Shown: positions 38,681 to 50,912 of the stretch, piece after piece
How positions within the stretch are numbered: position 1 is the stretch's first letter
Layout of the letters: every line of letters begins with the position of its first letter
Assembly (NCBI GenBank): GCA_015657535.1
Contig: JADHZB010000659.1
Span: 1-64,000 of the forward strand
Source: Nephromyces sp. MM_2019
Lineage: Eukaryota; Apicomplexa; Aconoidasida; Nephromycida
Length of the DNA: 64,000 nt
Direction of reading: 5' to 3'
Notes under the pieces: generated by a model
Seen by the model: the letters and a program-made list of their open reading frames with translations, nothing else
What the model was told of the DNA's origin: nothing
Databases searched by the model: none
Position numbers and translations under genes: made by a program

Positions 38681-40287
38681 ATGGAAACTTTAGAATCAAG
38701 CAATAATTATACTGGGATACTAAATAGTAATCCCAAAAAGCCATTGGACTATGGTGATCTAGTAATTGTATACGCTGGCTACGATAGTATATATTGTTTT
38801 AAACTTGCTCAAAACGGTATATGTAATTTGAAATATGGTAACTTTAAGCATAATGACCTCGTAGGCAAGCAATTCGGGTCAAAAGTGAGTAGCTTGACCT
38901 TTCCCATATACCAATACTGATGTTAATATATATATAACGACATGAATTTTATTATCATATAATAATTCTAATTTTATGTACATATTCCTTGGATGCTTTA
39001 ATTCTAGACCTAAATCCAATAATAAATCAACCTATAGCTTTGCATTATGATGGAGTATGAGTAGCTTTAATGACTTTTCAATTGAATTTCAACACAGGTA
39101 TATGATGATCGTACCAAAAAATGGATGGCTATAGTAAGACCAACAGCTGAATTTATTACATTAACAACACCACACAGAACTCAAATCCTGGTATGATTTA
39201 ATCGTTTTCAAGCTGTTTCACTATGCTTCCTGAATTTTATAAAATTTATGCGCAGTACCAAGCTGACATATCCCTAGTAATCATGTTACTGAATGCTGTT
39301 CCAAATAAACGAATAGTTGAATCAGGTTTTTTACAATTAATATACAAATATGAACAGCAAACATTAATCCTGACATCATACTGAACTCAGGAACAGGAAG
39401 CGGCTCACTTTCAAGTAGTATTGCACGATCTATTGCTCCAGGAGGCCAACTATTCACATTTGAAGTTCACGATGACCGATATCAAAAAGCCAGGTTTGGG
39501 TTTAAAAAATTAAATGGATAGCTCTTAACAAAATATATTTTTCAGAAGCTCATTTGAGGATTATGGATTGAATTCTTTAATAACTATATCTCAACGAGAT
39601 ATATATACTCAAGGTTTCCCAACTGAGTTAAATGGAACTATAGACAGTGCATTTTTAGACCTACCAGCCCCTTGGCTTGCTGTTAAACACGTCAAGAGTG
39701 TCCTTAAGGTACTTATTATAACGAAAAAATGAATTAAAAATTATGAGCTAGTTTAAACTATTAAAATATGCAGACTGGTGGGTTACTAGTCAGCTTTTCT
39801 CCTTGTATTGAACAAGTTCAAAACATATGTCAAATGCTGGAATCAAACAAATTTACGGGTACATCAAATCTACTTTAACTACTACCATTTAAAACAATTA
39901 ATTCTGATTCTGTACTTCAAATTTTAGACATTCGTACTTTCGAAATTCTCACTAAGCCAATAGGTATCACTATAGAAAAAGAACAGAAAGGTGATAAAAC
40001 TAATTATTTTATTATTTAATAACTCTAACATTAATTGATTTTGTTTTTTAGTGTGCCCAAAAAGGATGAAGCTTGATGAAAAAGATAATGAAATTTTAAA
40101 TTGCAATCAAGCTAAGAAAAACGGTACTACAATTATGATCCATAAGTTTTAAAACTCACGATAATTGTAAACATTGTTATTACCTTTTCCAGATCAATGT
40201 CTAAATAAATTAGATAATCGTTATACTCAGTTCCCATTGCCAATGAAAAGTCACTCTGGCTATCTAACAGTTAGCAGAAGTTGCTAG
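38681..40287 (+). CDS. TRMT61A: tRNA (adenine58-N1)-methyltransferase catalytic subunit, TRM61-like
   Basis: SAM-dependent enzyme making m1A58 in tRNAs, normally with a TRM6 partner; 315 aa. Exons: 38681-38884, 39098-39190, 39256-39325, 39391-39493, 39546-39708, 39774-39858, 39928-39990, 40052-40123, 40193-40287. N-terminal KYGNFKHNDLVGKQFGSKV matches the family's FRHSDLIGKPFGSKV. Motif I is ESGTGSGSLSSSIA, followed by the acidic GGQLFTFEVHDDRY. The catalytic-site motif reads DLPAPW (family DxPxPW), and the end HSGYLTVSR matches HTGYLTFA. An in-frame ORF continues upstream to 38600, but METLESS at 38681 is the more natural start. Intron 7 has a second in-frame donor 27 bases earlier. Confidence 0.9.
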
Positions 40288-40742
40288 TACCCAAAATTAT
40301 GTTTAGCTAAATCAATTCATTCCATCTCAAAAGTTTCTTGCCTTTTATTCATAGTGATAGGATATAAAAGATAAAAGCTTAAGTATAACAATTACAACAA
40401 ATTATAAAATAAATAAATAGCAGTAGAAGATTGAGTTTCAATTTTTTAGATATTTTATTAACCTTTGACAATATAATATTTAATTTCAAAAAATAACAAA
40501 TATTTAAAAAGTTTAAAACCTATTTATTTAGATGTTACTAAATTATACAGGAATTTTTGAAATTTATTATCGATTTGATGGTAATTATTATTATTATTTA
40601 TAAGATAAACCAATAAAAAAAATTTATTCAAAAAGCGCTATTAATCTACTTGATACTCTCTTGTATGGCCTCGCTAATAATTTTAATCTTGTTTAATCTA
40701 GTTCATATAGAAAATTCGGGGTAAATTTTTGTTATAATAGAA
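40288..40742. other. Convergent intergenic region
   Basis: AT-rich spacer between the stops of the TRM61-like gene and FabI; presumably both 3' UTRs. Nothing else seen. Confidence 0.5.
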
Positions 40743-42521
40743 TTAACCATTCAGTGATACAGAATCCACTGCTTGTCCCATTATATTCATTCCATTGTCA
40801 ACGTAGAGCGTATGACCAGTGATGCTACGAGAATATGGGGATAAGAGAAATAGAGCTGCTTTGCCAATGTCATCGGAATACAGATTCTGAGAATCAGGGA
40901 ATTTCAAATATATATAAACAAGAGGTCTAATATCTGTATGTATATTAATAGTAAAATTACTTGTTTTAAAGGAGCATTTGCATAAGTATAGTCAATCGCA
41001 TATTCAATGAAAGATTTACCTTCACCTTTCCCAATTGCCTGATGAAAGTTTTGAAAACGAAATTATATTAAAGTTAGGTTTGCAAAAGCAATAAGTATTG
41101 GAATATAAAAATAAAAATTAGGTAGTGTAATATAGACTGGAAAACATGTAAAGGTACTGTTGCTGCTCGACTTTTCAATGGCCCAGCACTAATGGTATTG
41201 ATACGTAATCCATAGTTACGGCCTAGCTCCCAAGCTAGAGTTTTGGTATCAGACTCAAGAGCTGCCTTAGCACTGCTCATTCCACCTCCATAGCCTTGAA
41301 AAAATTTGTAATTTTATGGGAAATTAACTTTTTTTGGATATATTATTCAAAAAATATGATTTTTAATCTCTATGTATGTTTAAATTTGTTGAACATGATT
41401 CTAACCGGGAATGACTCTTTCGGATGCAATATAAGTTAGACTGAGTGCGGCCCCACCAGGATTCATTACTGGGGCGAGCTGCTGCATCAAAGATACTAAA
41501 GAGTACGAGCTTGCGGAATTAGCTGCTAAATAGCCGTTTCTTGTGGTATTCATCAGTGGTTTTGTAACCTAAAGTTTCAAAATCATATTGTTAAGCGGAA
41601 TTTTTATAGTTAAATAAAAATTGAAAGCATTTGTAAGCTTTAGAATAACCTCGGGTCCATTTGCCAGAGAATGCACAAAAATATCAATTTTTCCAAAGTC
41701 ATTTTTTATAGATTGGGCCACTTCTGAAATTGTGTAGTTCTGGTATTTGTTATACCTTTTACTCTCTTTTACCTGTGGTGGAAATTGGATTATGACTTTT
41801 GTGTAATAGAATAATAGGTGGAATAGTTTTGCATAAAAATTGCAAAATTTGTTTAAGTATAAGCAGTTGAACCTCATTAGGGACATCTTCAGGCTTGTCA
41901 AAAGCTGCGTCTAAAGGATATATCTTTTCTATTTTCATATAAGAACCATCAGGTAGCTTCATATCCTCATTTAACCTCCCAGAGCTTAAGGATTTTTCAA
42001 AAAGACCAAGAACCGGAGGCCAAGAGCCCAATGTGATTGTAGCTCCATGTGAAGCCAATTGTTTAGCGATTGCCCAGCCAAATCCAGTACTGTCAGAAAC
42101 ACCTAAGCAAAAAGGTTGTTTAGGTTGTTGTAAGGAAGTATTAATTTGCTAAATTCTATTCAAGAAATTCTATTTCATGAGTGAACAATATTAATAGCGT
42201 CAGGACTGAAATCTAATATGATTGATTATATAATATTAGGTTCCAATCAAGTAAATGAAGTAAAAGAAATTAATTTATCGTGCATCAAAATAATCAATAT
42301 TCGATACCTGCAACAAAAGCAACTTTCCCAGTTAGATCAAATGGTTTGTTTTCATCTGTAGTTTGAAGGGAATTTAATTGAGTAGAAAAATAATTGGCAT
42401 AATTATATTCTATCAAATTTAAGTGAGAACTTGTAGATAAAGGCCTATGAAATGCGATAGTTAGATAAGTGAGCGATAATGAAGTAAAAAGATATAATAA
42501 AGATTTTTGAGATCCCTCCAT
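40743..42521 (-). CDS. FabI: Enoyl-ACP reductase (NADH), apicoplast FASII
   Basis: Last reductive step of type II fatty-acid synthesis, in the apicoplast; target of triclosan in this family. 362 aa. Exons (high to low): 42521-42308, 42102-41873, 41772-41650, 41568-41406, 41294-41158, 41038-40961, 40886-40743. An N-terminal ~60 residues with a hydrophobic core ([17 protein letters not shown]) then Ser/Asn-rich sequence look like a bipartite apicoplast leader. The fold follows: [20 protein letters not shown] (nucleotide loop), the plant/apicomplexan [14 protein letters not shown] region, DILVHSL-like [32 protein letters not shown] with the active-site Tyr and Lys, [12 protein letters not shown] and [13 protein letters not shown] at the end. 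Complete, with no sign of decay. Confidence 0.95.
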
Positions 42522-43238
42522 TTGTATTCTTGTTGGGATTAATGATGATGTTCATGAAATAGATTAAGAAGTTTGGCCTCGTAAAATTGGGCAATAAAAT
42601 TCTCTTGCTGAATTCTTGAGTATTACTATCATTTATAAAAATGAAAACTTATATGTGGAAGCAAATTGATCCTTTGTTTTTTAGGAGATTTTTAAGAATT
42701 GCAATTATTCGATAGCCTTCAAAGCTGTGTTCTATTCATCTTATAGAGAGGAAATTTTTTAGGTCATACCCTACATTAATCACTCATCACTATGCAAACT
42801 TATTTACCTACTCTAGTTAACAATCGTGATTTTTAATTTAGTTATGTCTATAAGGACCATTAGAAATAACCCTACGAAATAAATACACATTATAACAATT
42901 ACGTTATCAAATCGATTTATATCCCAAGAGTATTTTCTCAACTTTGAACTCATCACTCTATTGCTGTAGCTCATAAGTGATACCATCGAATTTTGGTGTA
43001 ATTGCTCACAACCTTTATTCAAATAATTAATTATTCATTGATTCATAATAAGAATGGCCAATTAAATTGTAAATACTCATTTATACACTGGAGGACATAT
43101 TTATTCTCTCACTAATGATTAGTAAACGCTTATTTACAAATGAGGTTGAGCTGTAATTGTAATCTCAAATAACTAGAACCTACATTTGCTTTATGTTGAT
43201 TATTTCAATGTTTATTGGAGGATGTAAAATGGACCGAA
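42522..43238. promoter_or_regulatory. Divergent region between two apicoplast-protein genes
   Basis: 717 AT-rich bases between the start codons of FabI (-) and plastid-type L3 (+). Both products are predicted to go to the apicoplast, so a shared bidirectional promoter is possible. I see no recognisable element. Confidence 0.4.
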
Positions 43239-44776
43239 ATGAGCTCTAAACGAATACTAATTTTGTATTTAATTTGGTTGGTTATTATAAGGAAATCTCG
43301 ATGTGCAACATGGAGTGAACCAGGTGGGATTAATGAGTAATAAATAAAAAACGACGTCCTTATTTCAATGATGCATTATCTATGTGGCATAGATAGACCT
43401 GTGTTTACTTTTAAAATACGAACAAAGGTTACACTTTTGTATCACATATCATATCATACGTAGCATATTAACTATGGAGAATAATATTTATTTACAAAAA
43501 TTAATCAAAAATAAATGATATAAAAAACTCTTATTTTAAACTCAGATCTGCTCCAGAACTTTTTTCCAGGAAGTTACCAATTTATCAATTTTGAATATAA
43601 AGTATTTACACAATTGCACGACTTTTATGAAACCTTGTTTCTAACTTATTAATTATCCAATTAATTGCAGAAATGGACCTGTAACAATAGGTTCTTACTA
43701 AAAATGATGGCTAAAAAGGTCTCTATATCTGATAATTCATTCACTATCTACTACACTTTTATTTCTGACAATTTTTAACATTTATAAATCTAACTATCAA
43801 GAAGAATTATGAAATATACATCCCGAACTACTTTTAGGCCTTGACTATCCGCCCATCTGATGATCCTCGTAGACATTTATGGAATTTTAGTTGGCCTGAA
43901 AAAACAAAAAAGGTATCAAGATGAAAAAAAGAAAGTTTCTAATATCCTAGTACTATAAATACTTTATTTTTAAGATACAATTGATGGCACGCAAGTTAAA
44001 AATGTCGGAAGTTTTCTCACCCGATGGGATAAGAGTACCTGTTACAGTTTTGGAGCTCCTTCCAGAGATCATTTGTCAATTCCTTGCATTTGGCAATGCT
44101 GATGTTTGCTATGGTTATGTAATTAATGTGACTTTCTTGAATAAATTTCATCTATTAATTGATCCAAATCCACTTCACTATAGGTGATCTTATTACCGAA
44201 CACGCTTGGCTAAAGCGACCTCATATAGGAAAGATTTTAAAAATTTGTGGCAACCATAGGAAACTTGAATCATGTAGCATCCAACCTCCTGATAACTTTT
44301 TACTTGGCCAAATTCTAGATGCTTCTAGTCTATTGAATAGTACTGAACTTACCATCACCGGAATTGGTAAAGGAAAAGGTTTTGGTGGAACTATTGCAAG
44401 GCATGGTTTTCATAGGTAAGTTTTTTGTAAAGAATGTTTTGATTCGAAAGATAAATATAAAGACCCTTAACATTGTAATTTGCATACAACGAAAGTCTTT
44501 TAAAAACCTTTTTCACATTTATAATATAAGCACGTTACATTTAACAGGGGCCCAGCATCCCATGGTTCACGTCATCACAGAAAACCTGGTAGCATTGGTG
44601 CGGGTACTGACCCAGGCAGAGTCTTTCCAGGCAAAAAGATGCCTGGACGTTATGGTAATAAAAGAGTTACAGTCAGGGGGTTAAAGTTAATAGCCCTTAA
44701 CCCAATCAAAAATTGGTTAATGGTAAAGGGCTCTGTGCCAGGAAATCCAAAATCAATTTTGAAAATCACATGTTAA
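43239..44776 (+). CDS. Ribosomal protein L3, bacterial type, apicoplast-targeted (uL3c)
   Basis: Large-subunit protein near the peptidyl-transferase centre; 279 aa. Exons: 43239-43323, 43570-43601, 43671-43718, 43838-43912, 43975-44113, 44184-44415, 44548-44776. The first exon gives MSSKRILILYLIWLVIIRK, a signal peptide, followed by a basic transit-like stretch. The mature domain is bacterial L3: LMARKLKMSEVFSPDGIRVP, TITGIGKGKGFGGTIARHGF, HGSRHHRKPGSIGAGTDPGR, FPGKKMPGRYGNKRVTV. The signal peptide points to the apicoplast rather than the mitochondrion. The tiny exon 2 is inferred from its strong pyrimidine tract and from the fact that it restores the frame between exons 1 and 3. Confidence 0.9.
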
Positions 44777-45508
44777 ATATCAAAAGTAGATAGAAAAACT
44801 TTTACGTTTATTTTGCCATGACTATACATTGTCTGACTCTTATTTCTTTTCAAAAAATTGCCTAAATTATAAACCAATATTTGTCAAATATTCTTAAATT
44901 TCAATTCTAAATTCTGCTTATTTTCTCCAATAATAAGAGCGGCACTCTAGTAATCATGCTGTTTTATAGTTCAATGTTATCATTTCTTACTAAACTTGAA
45001 GAATGATTCAATTATGACATATTTGATCAAGTTCACATGGTCATCAAATATTATTTTATGAGAACCTTTGTAAGTTATATAATTTTGACCTCTAGCTGTT
45101 GTAACCAAATACAAAGTTGATTCTACTAATTATTTGAAACTGTTCATATACATTTATATTTGTTTTGAGCCTATAACTGAATATACTATGCTATGAGTTT
45201 CAAGCTATTTATATTAGAGCTAGACTTAAAATCACAAGCTTAAAACGATTTTAACATTGAGAGACATTTAGTTCATTTCTCTATTACAATTATAGAGTAA
45301 CAAATCCAATCTATCCTAATAAATGAATATTAAACATTTCCTGCAGGTATTGACATTCTAGTTCAAAAAGTTAGACAATAACATTGACAAACATTCAATC
45401 AAAAAAATTTACATTTTCCCAGATTTTGAAATTTAAAAAAAATTTTTGTTTATAAATTTTTACAAACAAAAACTGTTCTTAGCCAGGTAGGAATGAAAAC
45501 TCCCAACG
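44777..45508. other. Intergenic region
   Basis: About 0.7 kb of AT-rich DNA between two plus-strand genes; holds the 3' UTR of L3 and the promoter of the next gene. Nothing else seen. Confidence 0.5.
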
Positions 45509-46569
45509 ATGCCAAAGCATAGCTTCAAGCCGATTAGTAGATCAGATCTCGCTAGTAATGCTCACTCCAGTTACATTAATTATCATAGTTCATTAGATTC
45601 AAGATACCAAGATCATTCATCTCTGTCATTTGGCAATTTTAATTTTAATAGAAATGATTTTATTCAAAATACAAGCACTAAACAAAATTCACTTGCTTTA
45701 AAAGTTACTAAATCAGAATTGTTAGCAATTCAAAGATTTAAGACAAATTCGGTGCTACTCGAATCCTTTTTCTATAGGAAGAGGACAGATAAAGAGAAAC
45801 CAGCAAAAAATCAGTATTTAGACTCGAACGTTTGCAGCAAAATTAAACACCCTCACTGCGGTTTCGATCGAAACACCTCAGAAAACAGAATATATAATAT
45901 TGCGAATAATTCTAATTTGCAAGCCAAGAAATCTTCAAGGAATGGTAAAATAAATAACCATAGTGAAATTTTTAATTTATAAATTTATTAACTCATAGTT
46001 TGTGTCAGATTACTAACCATTAAACTACAATTGTACAATTAATCTGTTTTAAGTAAGGTTCAAGTTGAAACAAAATTCTTGCTAAATAACTTCATAAGTA
46101 TTGAAAGCTAATTATATAGCACATGCTTTATTTCAATGTAAATTATGTTTGATATTAGGTACTCAGAAAAGCTATGCGAGAATAAGGGAAGAAATAAGTT
46201 ATAAACATTCCTTTCTTGATGGTGATTAAAAAATATCTTTTAATTGAGTTTTAATAATTGCTGTTACTCATGTTAGACATTTCATCCTATTTTTTAGAAA
46301 ATTTTAAATCACACCACTCTGTTCCTGACGATACGAGTGAAAGATATTTATACACCACCTCAGGCTTTCCAAGCCAAGTTGTGAGGGTAAATAAAAATAA
46401 GTTAACAAAACCACTACAGTCTTTGAAAGATTTACACAAGCATCAAGAATTCGAAGAAATTAAAAGTGCTAACGATAGCCTCAGGCTACCAAAATCAAAA
46501 CCATGTAAAGTGAAGCTAGGTTTCCATCAAAACAAAATTACTGTAGAAACTATTCCAAATGAATTGTGA
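45509..46569 (+). CDS. Hypothetical basic protein, two exons
   Basis: 242 aa from exons 45509-45944 and 46277-46569, joined in phase 1. Ser/Asn/Lys-rich and largely polar, with no signal peptide, membrane segment or domain I recognise. Local patches are KVTKSELLAIQRFKTN and NKLTKPLQSLKDLHKHQEFE. The two long ORFs in AT-rich DNA, the consensus-like donor after AGGAATG and the compatible phase are the reasons to call it. It could be a lineage-specific nuclear or cytoskeletal protein; no function is inferred. Confidence 0.55.
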
Positions 46570-48881
46570 CAATGGATTCCAGTTGCTTGATTTTTAAAAC
46601 TTTTATTACTTTTTAGGAAAGTTTGAATTTTATTCTCTTGAAGTTGGTTTAAGGTTAAAGTTCATATTTTTAAGTGATGGTAGGCTTTTGGAAATAATAA
46701 ACAAATCTAAAAGTATTACAAATTAGTACAAACAGTTTTTTCTAGTAAATGAGCAATAGATAGCTTGTTTTTAGTTAGACTTTGATTTAAAAACTGTTAA
46801 CTGGTTTGTTTTATTTCAGATAGAACTTACAAAGCGAACATAAGCAAAATGAAATTTATCAATATTGTAGGAGAATTCCTAGTGATACAAATGTATTGAA
46901 TAATAAATAATTTTTTTAATTGATTTTTCATTTGTCTAAAGGAGATTTATAGCATCCTGTAAGCTATTAACTAATTACAACCTATATTCGTCTAAAGGAT
47001 ACTAGTACCGTGTTATAAGTTATATATTATATGTAGCTCACTTCCTTGGTTTAACAAAATAATTTCTAGGGGGCTCCCTCACATGTGACTTTAGAATTTT
47101 CTCAGTGTCGTCCTAAACCAACTGCAGTAATTTAAATATTATTAAAATAAAAACTACATAGTAAAAAATCAGTTTAAAGAAACTCAAAGATTATCAATAA
47201 TAAATTACAATATTCCTAATTATCTTGCAAAACTTCCTTCTTGGTAATAAATTTTACAAGACTCACGGTTTAACTGCTAAGATCATCGCTGGAAAGATGT
47301 TATGCCATCTAAGACCACAAGGTTTGAATATTTTAGTTTGAGCTTGTAGAATCTAACTCAGTTTAAAAATGTTGAAATTATATAACATCACAGCCGATTC
47401 TTGTTCGACTTTTATCATATTTTTTTTTTTGAAAAGCATCAGAATAATTTTTCAACAATCTGAATATCAGAAGTCTAATTAAAGGTGCAGTGTATAAAAT
47501 TATATGGATATGTAAAACGAAAATTCCGCAATTACTTCGAATTAAACTAGCTGTTTAGGCCTTGCCTTGCTCTGTAAAATAATTCACTTTGAAGTATTTC
47601 TAGGAAATCAAACTTTTTACAAGAATTTCAAATGTGATGAACATTTTGAAATGAATGTTAAAGATCGAATTAGATCAAAAATCTTTTCACTGTAGCAAAG
47701 TTTCGAAGTTTTAAAGTAATTAGTGCTAAATTAGAGATTCAAAAGGTCTTTTGGTGACATTTTGTATGAAAAAAAAATGGTTTATTATAGATTATTTACG
47801 ATTGCCTCGAGGTTGAAATCATTTCATAATGACGTTTTCAAATAATTCCAAGTATTTTTTAGCAGATCTTAGACTAGTTACTTAAGAATAAAATTTTAAC
47901 CTTGTGCATTATTTCCTCATTGTGCAAAAGCTTACCTTGTAATTGTAAACTATGACTAGTTTCTCTAATTTTATACTTTAATTTTTGGTGACGTAGCTAG
48001 GTGCTATTTTGTACACTGTTAAATTCGATGCTTGGAAAGATGAGTACCTGTATCAATTTACGTAAACGTTTTGTAGGGTTATGTGTTATTCTTCTTGAAT
48101 GATTCAAATTGCTAAACTTTTTGAAACTTTTTCAAATTGGGGAAGATAAAGTTTTTTGTTTGCTTACATTTTCAATTTTTGAAATTAAATCATTAGAGAT
48201 TCTTTTGGATGTAATAGATAGTGATTCCCTGTAGTTTAACAACTTTTATAATTAATTATAATATAACTTCAATGTTAATTTACATTTTAATATTTTTGAC
48301 AGCCTTAAATAGAAAAAGAAGAACTCGAATTTTGGTAAAATAGTATAATAGGAAAGAATATGTAATTAATTCTTTTATTTTAATCTTATTATTGGAGTTA
48401 ACAAATGTGTACTTACAGTTTCAGTGGTGTAAAAATTATTGGTATTTAGTTTCAAATGAATCAAGATAGATTAAACTAGCTGTATGTAAGATTAATAAAA
48501 TGAATTAATTAAAAAATTGGGGATAACCCAAATAAATTGAAAATATAAATTTTTAGAGCATGCCTTCTTATTTTGATAAGTTAGTAAAAAAATAAATCAA
48601 TGGTTAGGGATTAGCCTCAAAAGAGCAAATTGAAATTTTTATTAATGTAAAACTTGTGCTAAGTTTGTGGCTTTATATAAATCAAAAATTTTGTGTTAAA
48701 ACTGATGCAATAGAGCTTAACTTAGTCAACAAAAGTCTAATGAATTCTAAAACCCAACTGAGTAAGTATTAATGTATGTAAACATAATGACTAAGCTAAG
48801 GCTTATTTATGAGTGAGATTCTAATCAGAAAATTATTGATGCTATAAAAAAACTAGTTTGTAAAGAATAAGGAAAATTAAA
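46570..48881. other. 2.3-kb convergent region, possible small exons
   Basis: Mostly AT-rich and gene-free between a plus-strand hypothetical gene and the minus-strand PTB-like gene. Two islands of less biased sequence on the minus strand look like exons and are listed separately at 47038-47308. Nothing else is supportable. Confidence 0.45.
47038..47308 (-). CDS. Possible exons of a small unidentified gene
   Basis: Two candidate minus-strand exons. 47112-47038 follows a pyrimidine-rich acceptor (GGTTTAG) and encodes 24 residues ending in NYFVKPRK and a stop. 47308-47267 has acceptor TGGTCTTAG and a strong GTGAGT donor and encodes WHNIFPAMILAVKP. Their phases do not join directly: the first ends in phase 2 while the second needs phase 0, so either an exon is missing or only one of them is real. 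I did not find a convincing start exon. Function unknown; this may be chance. Confidence 0.25.
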
Positions 48882-50912
48882 TTATGGTTGAAGGACCATT
48901 TTAGAAAAAGCAACTTTTATCGTTCGGGATTGAAATTGTGTATTGTGTAAATTCATAAGCGCAGCCAAAGCCTGATAAGATAGAAATGTTTAACAAGATG
49001 ATTTTCTGAGTTATTGAGAAATTTACTAAAATGAAATTTACCACTTTGTCATTTTCCATGCTTATTATAGCCATTTGAGTCTGAGAACCCTTACTAGGTT
49101 GCTTAAATTGTATTTTCATTACAGTTCCATAGGTGCTAAGTAGGTTCTTAAGGTCCTCTTCTGAAGCATCTTGATGAACATTGGCAATAAATAAAGTTTG
49201 GGTAGGTTTACAAAGCCCTCTAGAATATTTTTCAATGTCTTCAACCTGATATTGGTAAAATCAGAAATAAAAATACAAAAATAATTTCTTGCATAGATTT
49301 TCAATTATACCCCAAATCTTTGGTCCCTAATTGTAAATTCCTTGTTTCGTTGAAGATCTTCCTCACCATCAAGCGTGTCAGCAGATGGCATTTTTACCTC
49401 AAGATTCCTAGAAAATCGTATTTGAATTTCGTTTTCCATTACGTTAGCATTCTAATAAGAAAAAAAAGATGTATTTTTTAAGATTATTTCTTAAGTTGTA
49501 CTTTTCATTCTTTCTAACTAACTTGTAATAAATTGTGGGCAATAGTTGCGTATAGTGGATCCGAATATTGGACAAGGGCAGTGTCAGGTTTTTCACGTAA
49601 TATTTTGATACGATAAACTGACCCATATAAGCTGAATAAATTGAATAACTGGGAAGGGAAAAAGGGATTAAGAATTAAGAGTTTAAAAGTTTGAGTGTTT
49701 TAAACTAACATTTCGGACATTTATACCCTCAGGTAAATTATAACAGATAAGAACTGGAGTTTGGTGGCGATTACTGGCATCTAAATTAAGATCACGAATT
49801 TCTTTGGGTAGGTTTTCGATCGCCGACATTTGCATTGGTAAGCCATTTGGGGGATGCGCTTGTGGAATTTGTTGCCCATAACTTGGGATTGCAGTGGCTT
49901 GTCCTGTTTGGTGTATTAATATATGAAATATCAACAATAGTATAGTAAAAGAAGACATTGAGCTCGTAAGCTTAGCTAAAAAATGCAACATACCCCTCCC
50001 ATTGTACCCAGGTGGGTATTGACCAGTTCTGTAGTCCCAGCTTTTTACGCTATTAGTCTTTACAGTAAGTTCTGGTAGGCGAGATGGTTGTATCTGTGGA
50101 AAAAGGTATTTAAAAATCATATATATGAATGAATTAATAGAATAACAATATTGCTACCTGTAAAGTGTTGCATCCATCATAAATATTTCTGTTATGTAAG
50201 TTGACCAAGGCAAGTTTAGCATGATCAGAGTTAGCATACTGCACAAGTGCTTGGTACATATTAGGTGATCTTGAAAAGGTTACAATCTGATTTAAATGTA
50301 CGTAATTCTTAAATTTATTATTATTAACTCAAGGCTACTGATAGAATTTTTAAAGTGATATAACCTTATCGATCTGTCCATATCTATTGAATAGGAGGTG
50401 GATAAGGTCCATGTCAACTGGATACATTAGATTAGTTACCGAGGCTAATAAAACCTTATAGTTTTCTGTCCTTTCTTCCATTGTAGTAACATTGTTATGT
50501 GTGCTATAGGTTATTTGAACTTGAGTTCCTTTTAGTTTAATTGGTTGTTGAGTGAAATGTTCTAAGGCTTTGGTAGCAGCTTCCTTGTCCTGTCAGATGT
50601 AAAAAGCATAGTGAGACGCCTTTTATTATTAAATTTATAAAGTACTGAGCATACCGAAAATTCTACGAATGCTCTTCCCCCAGAAGCTTGAAGGTAAATT
50701 TTGGGCTTTTGATTTTTTGTAAATGGTATGACATGAGCTTCAACGTCAACCTCTGTCACACCCCGAGCTAAGTTTCTTAACAATAAAACACGTGAGGCCT
50801 TATCAGGCTCTTCACCTGAAGTTTGTTGACGTTTTGGCATGGAAGCCACTTCATAACTATCTATAGTGTTTGCCATATTCAGGGTTCTTTTGTTGATAGC
50901 GGTGGAATGCAT
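48882..50912 (-). CDS. PTB/hnRNP-L-like protein with four RRMs
   Basis: RNA-binding regulator of splicing, mRNA stability or translation; 488 aa. Exons (high to low): 50912-50655, 50589-50365, 50286-50158, 50093-49994, 49903-49710, 49648-49523, 49451-49311, 49245-49042, 48971-48882. RRMs at about 41-117 (RVLLLRNLARGVTEVDVEAH, GGRAFVEF), 129-206 (LMYPVDMDLIHLLFNRYGQI), 280-360 (VLICYNLPEGINVRNLFNLF) and 405-487 (TLFIANVHQDASEEDLKNLL, IKVAFSKM). The RRM1-2 spacing, the PSRLPELTVKTNSVKSWDY linker and the long RRM2-3 linker are those of PTBP1/hnRNP L. Met1 or Met13 could be the start. Coding quality is clearly higher than the surroundings. Confidence 0.9.
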
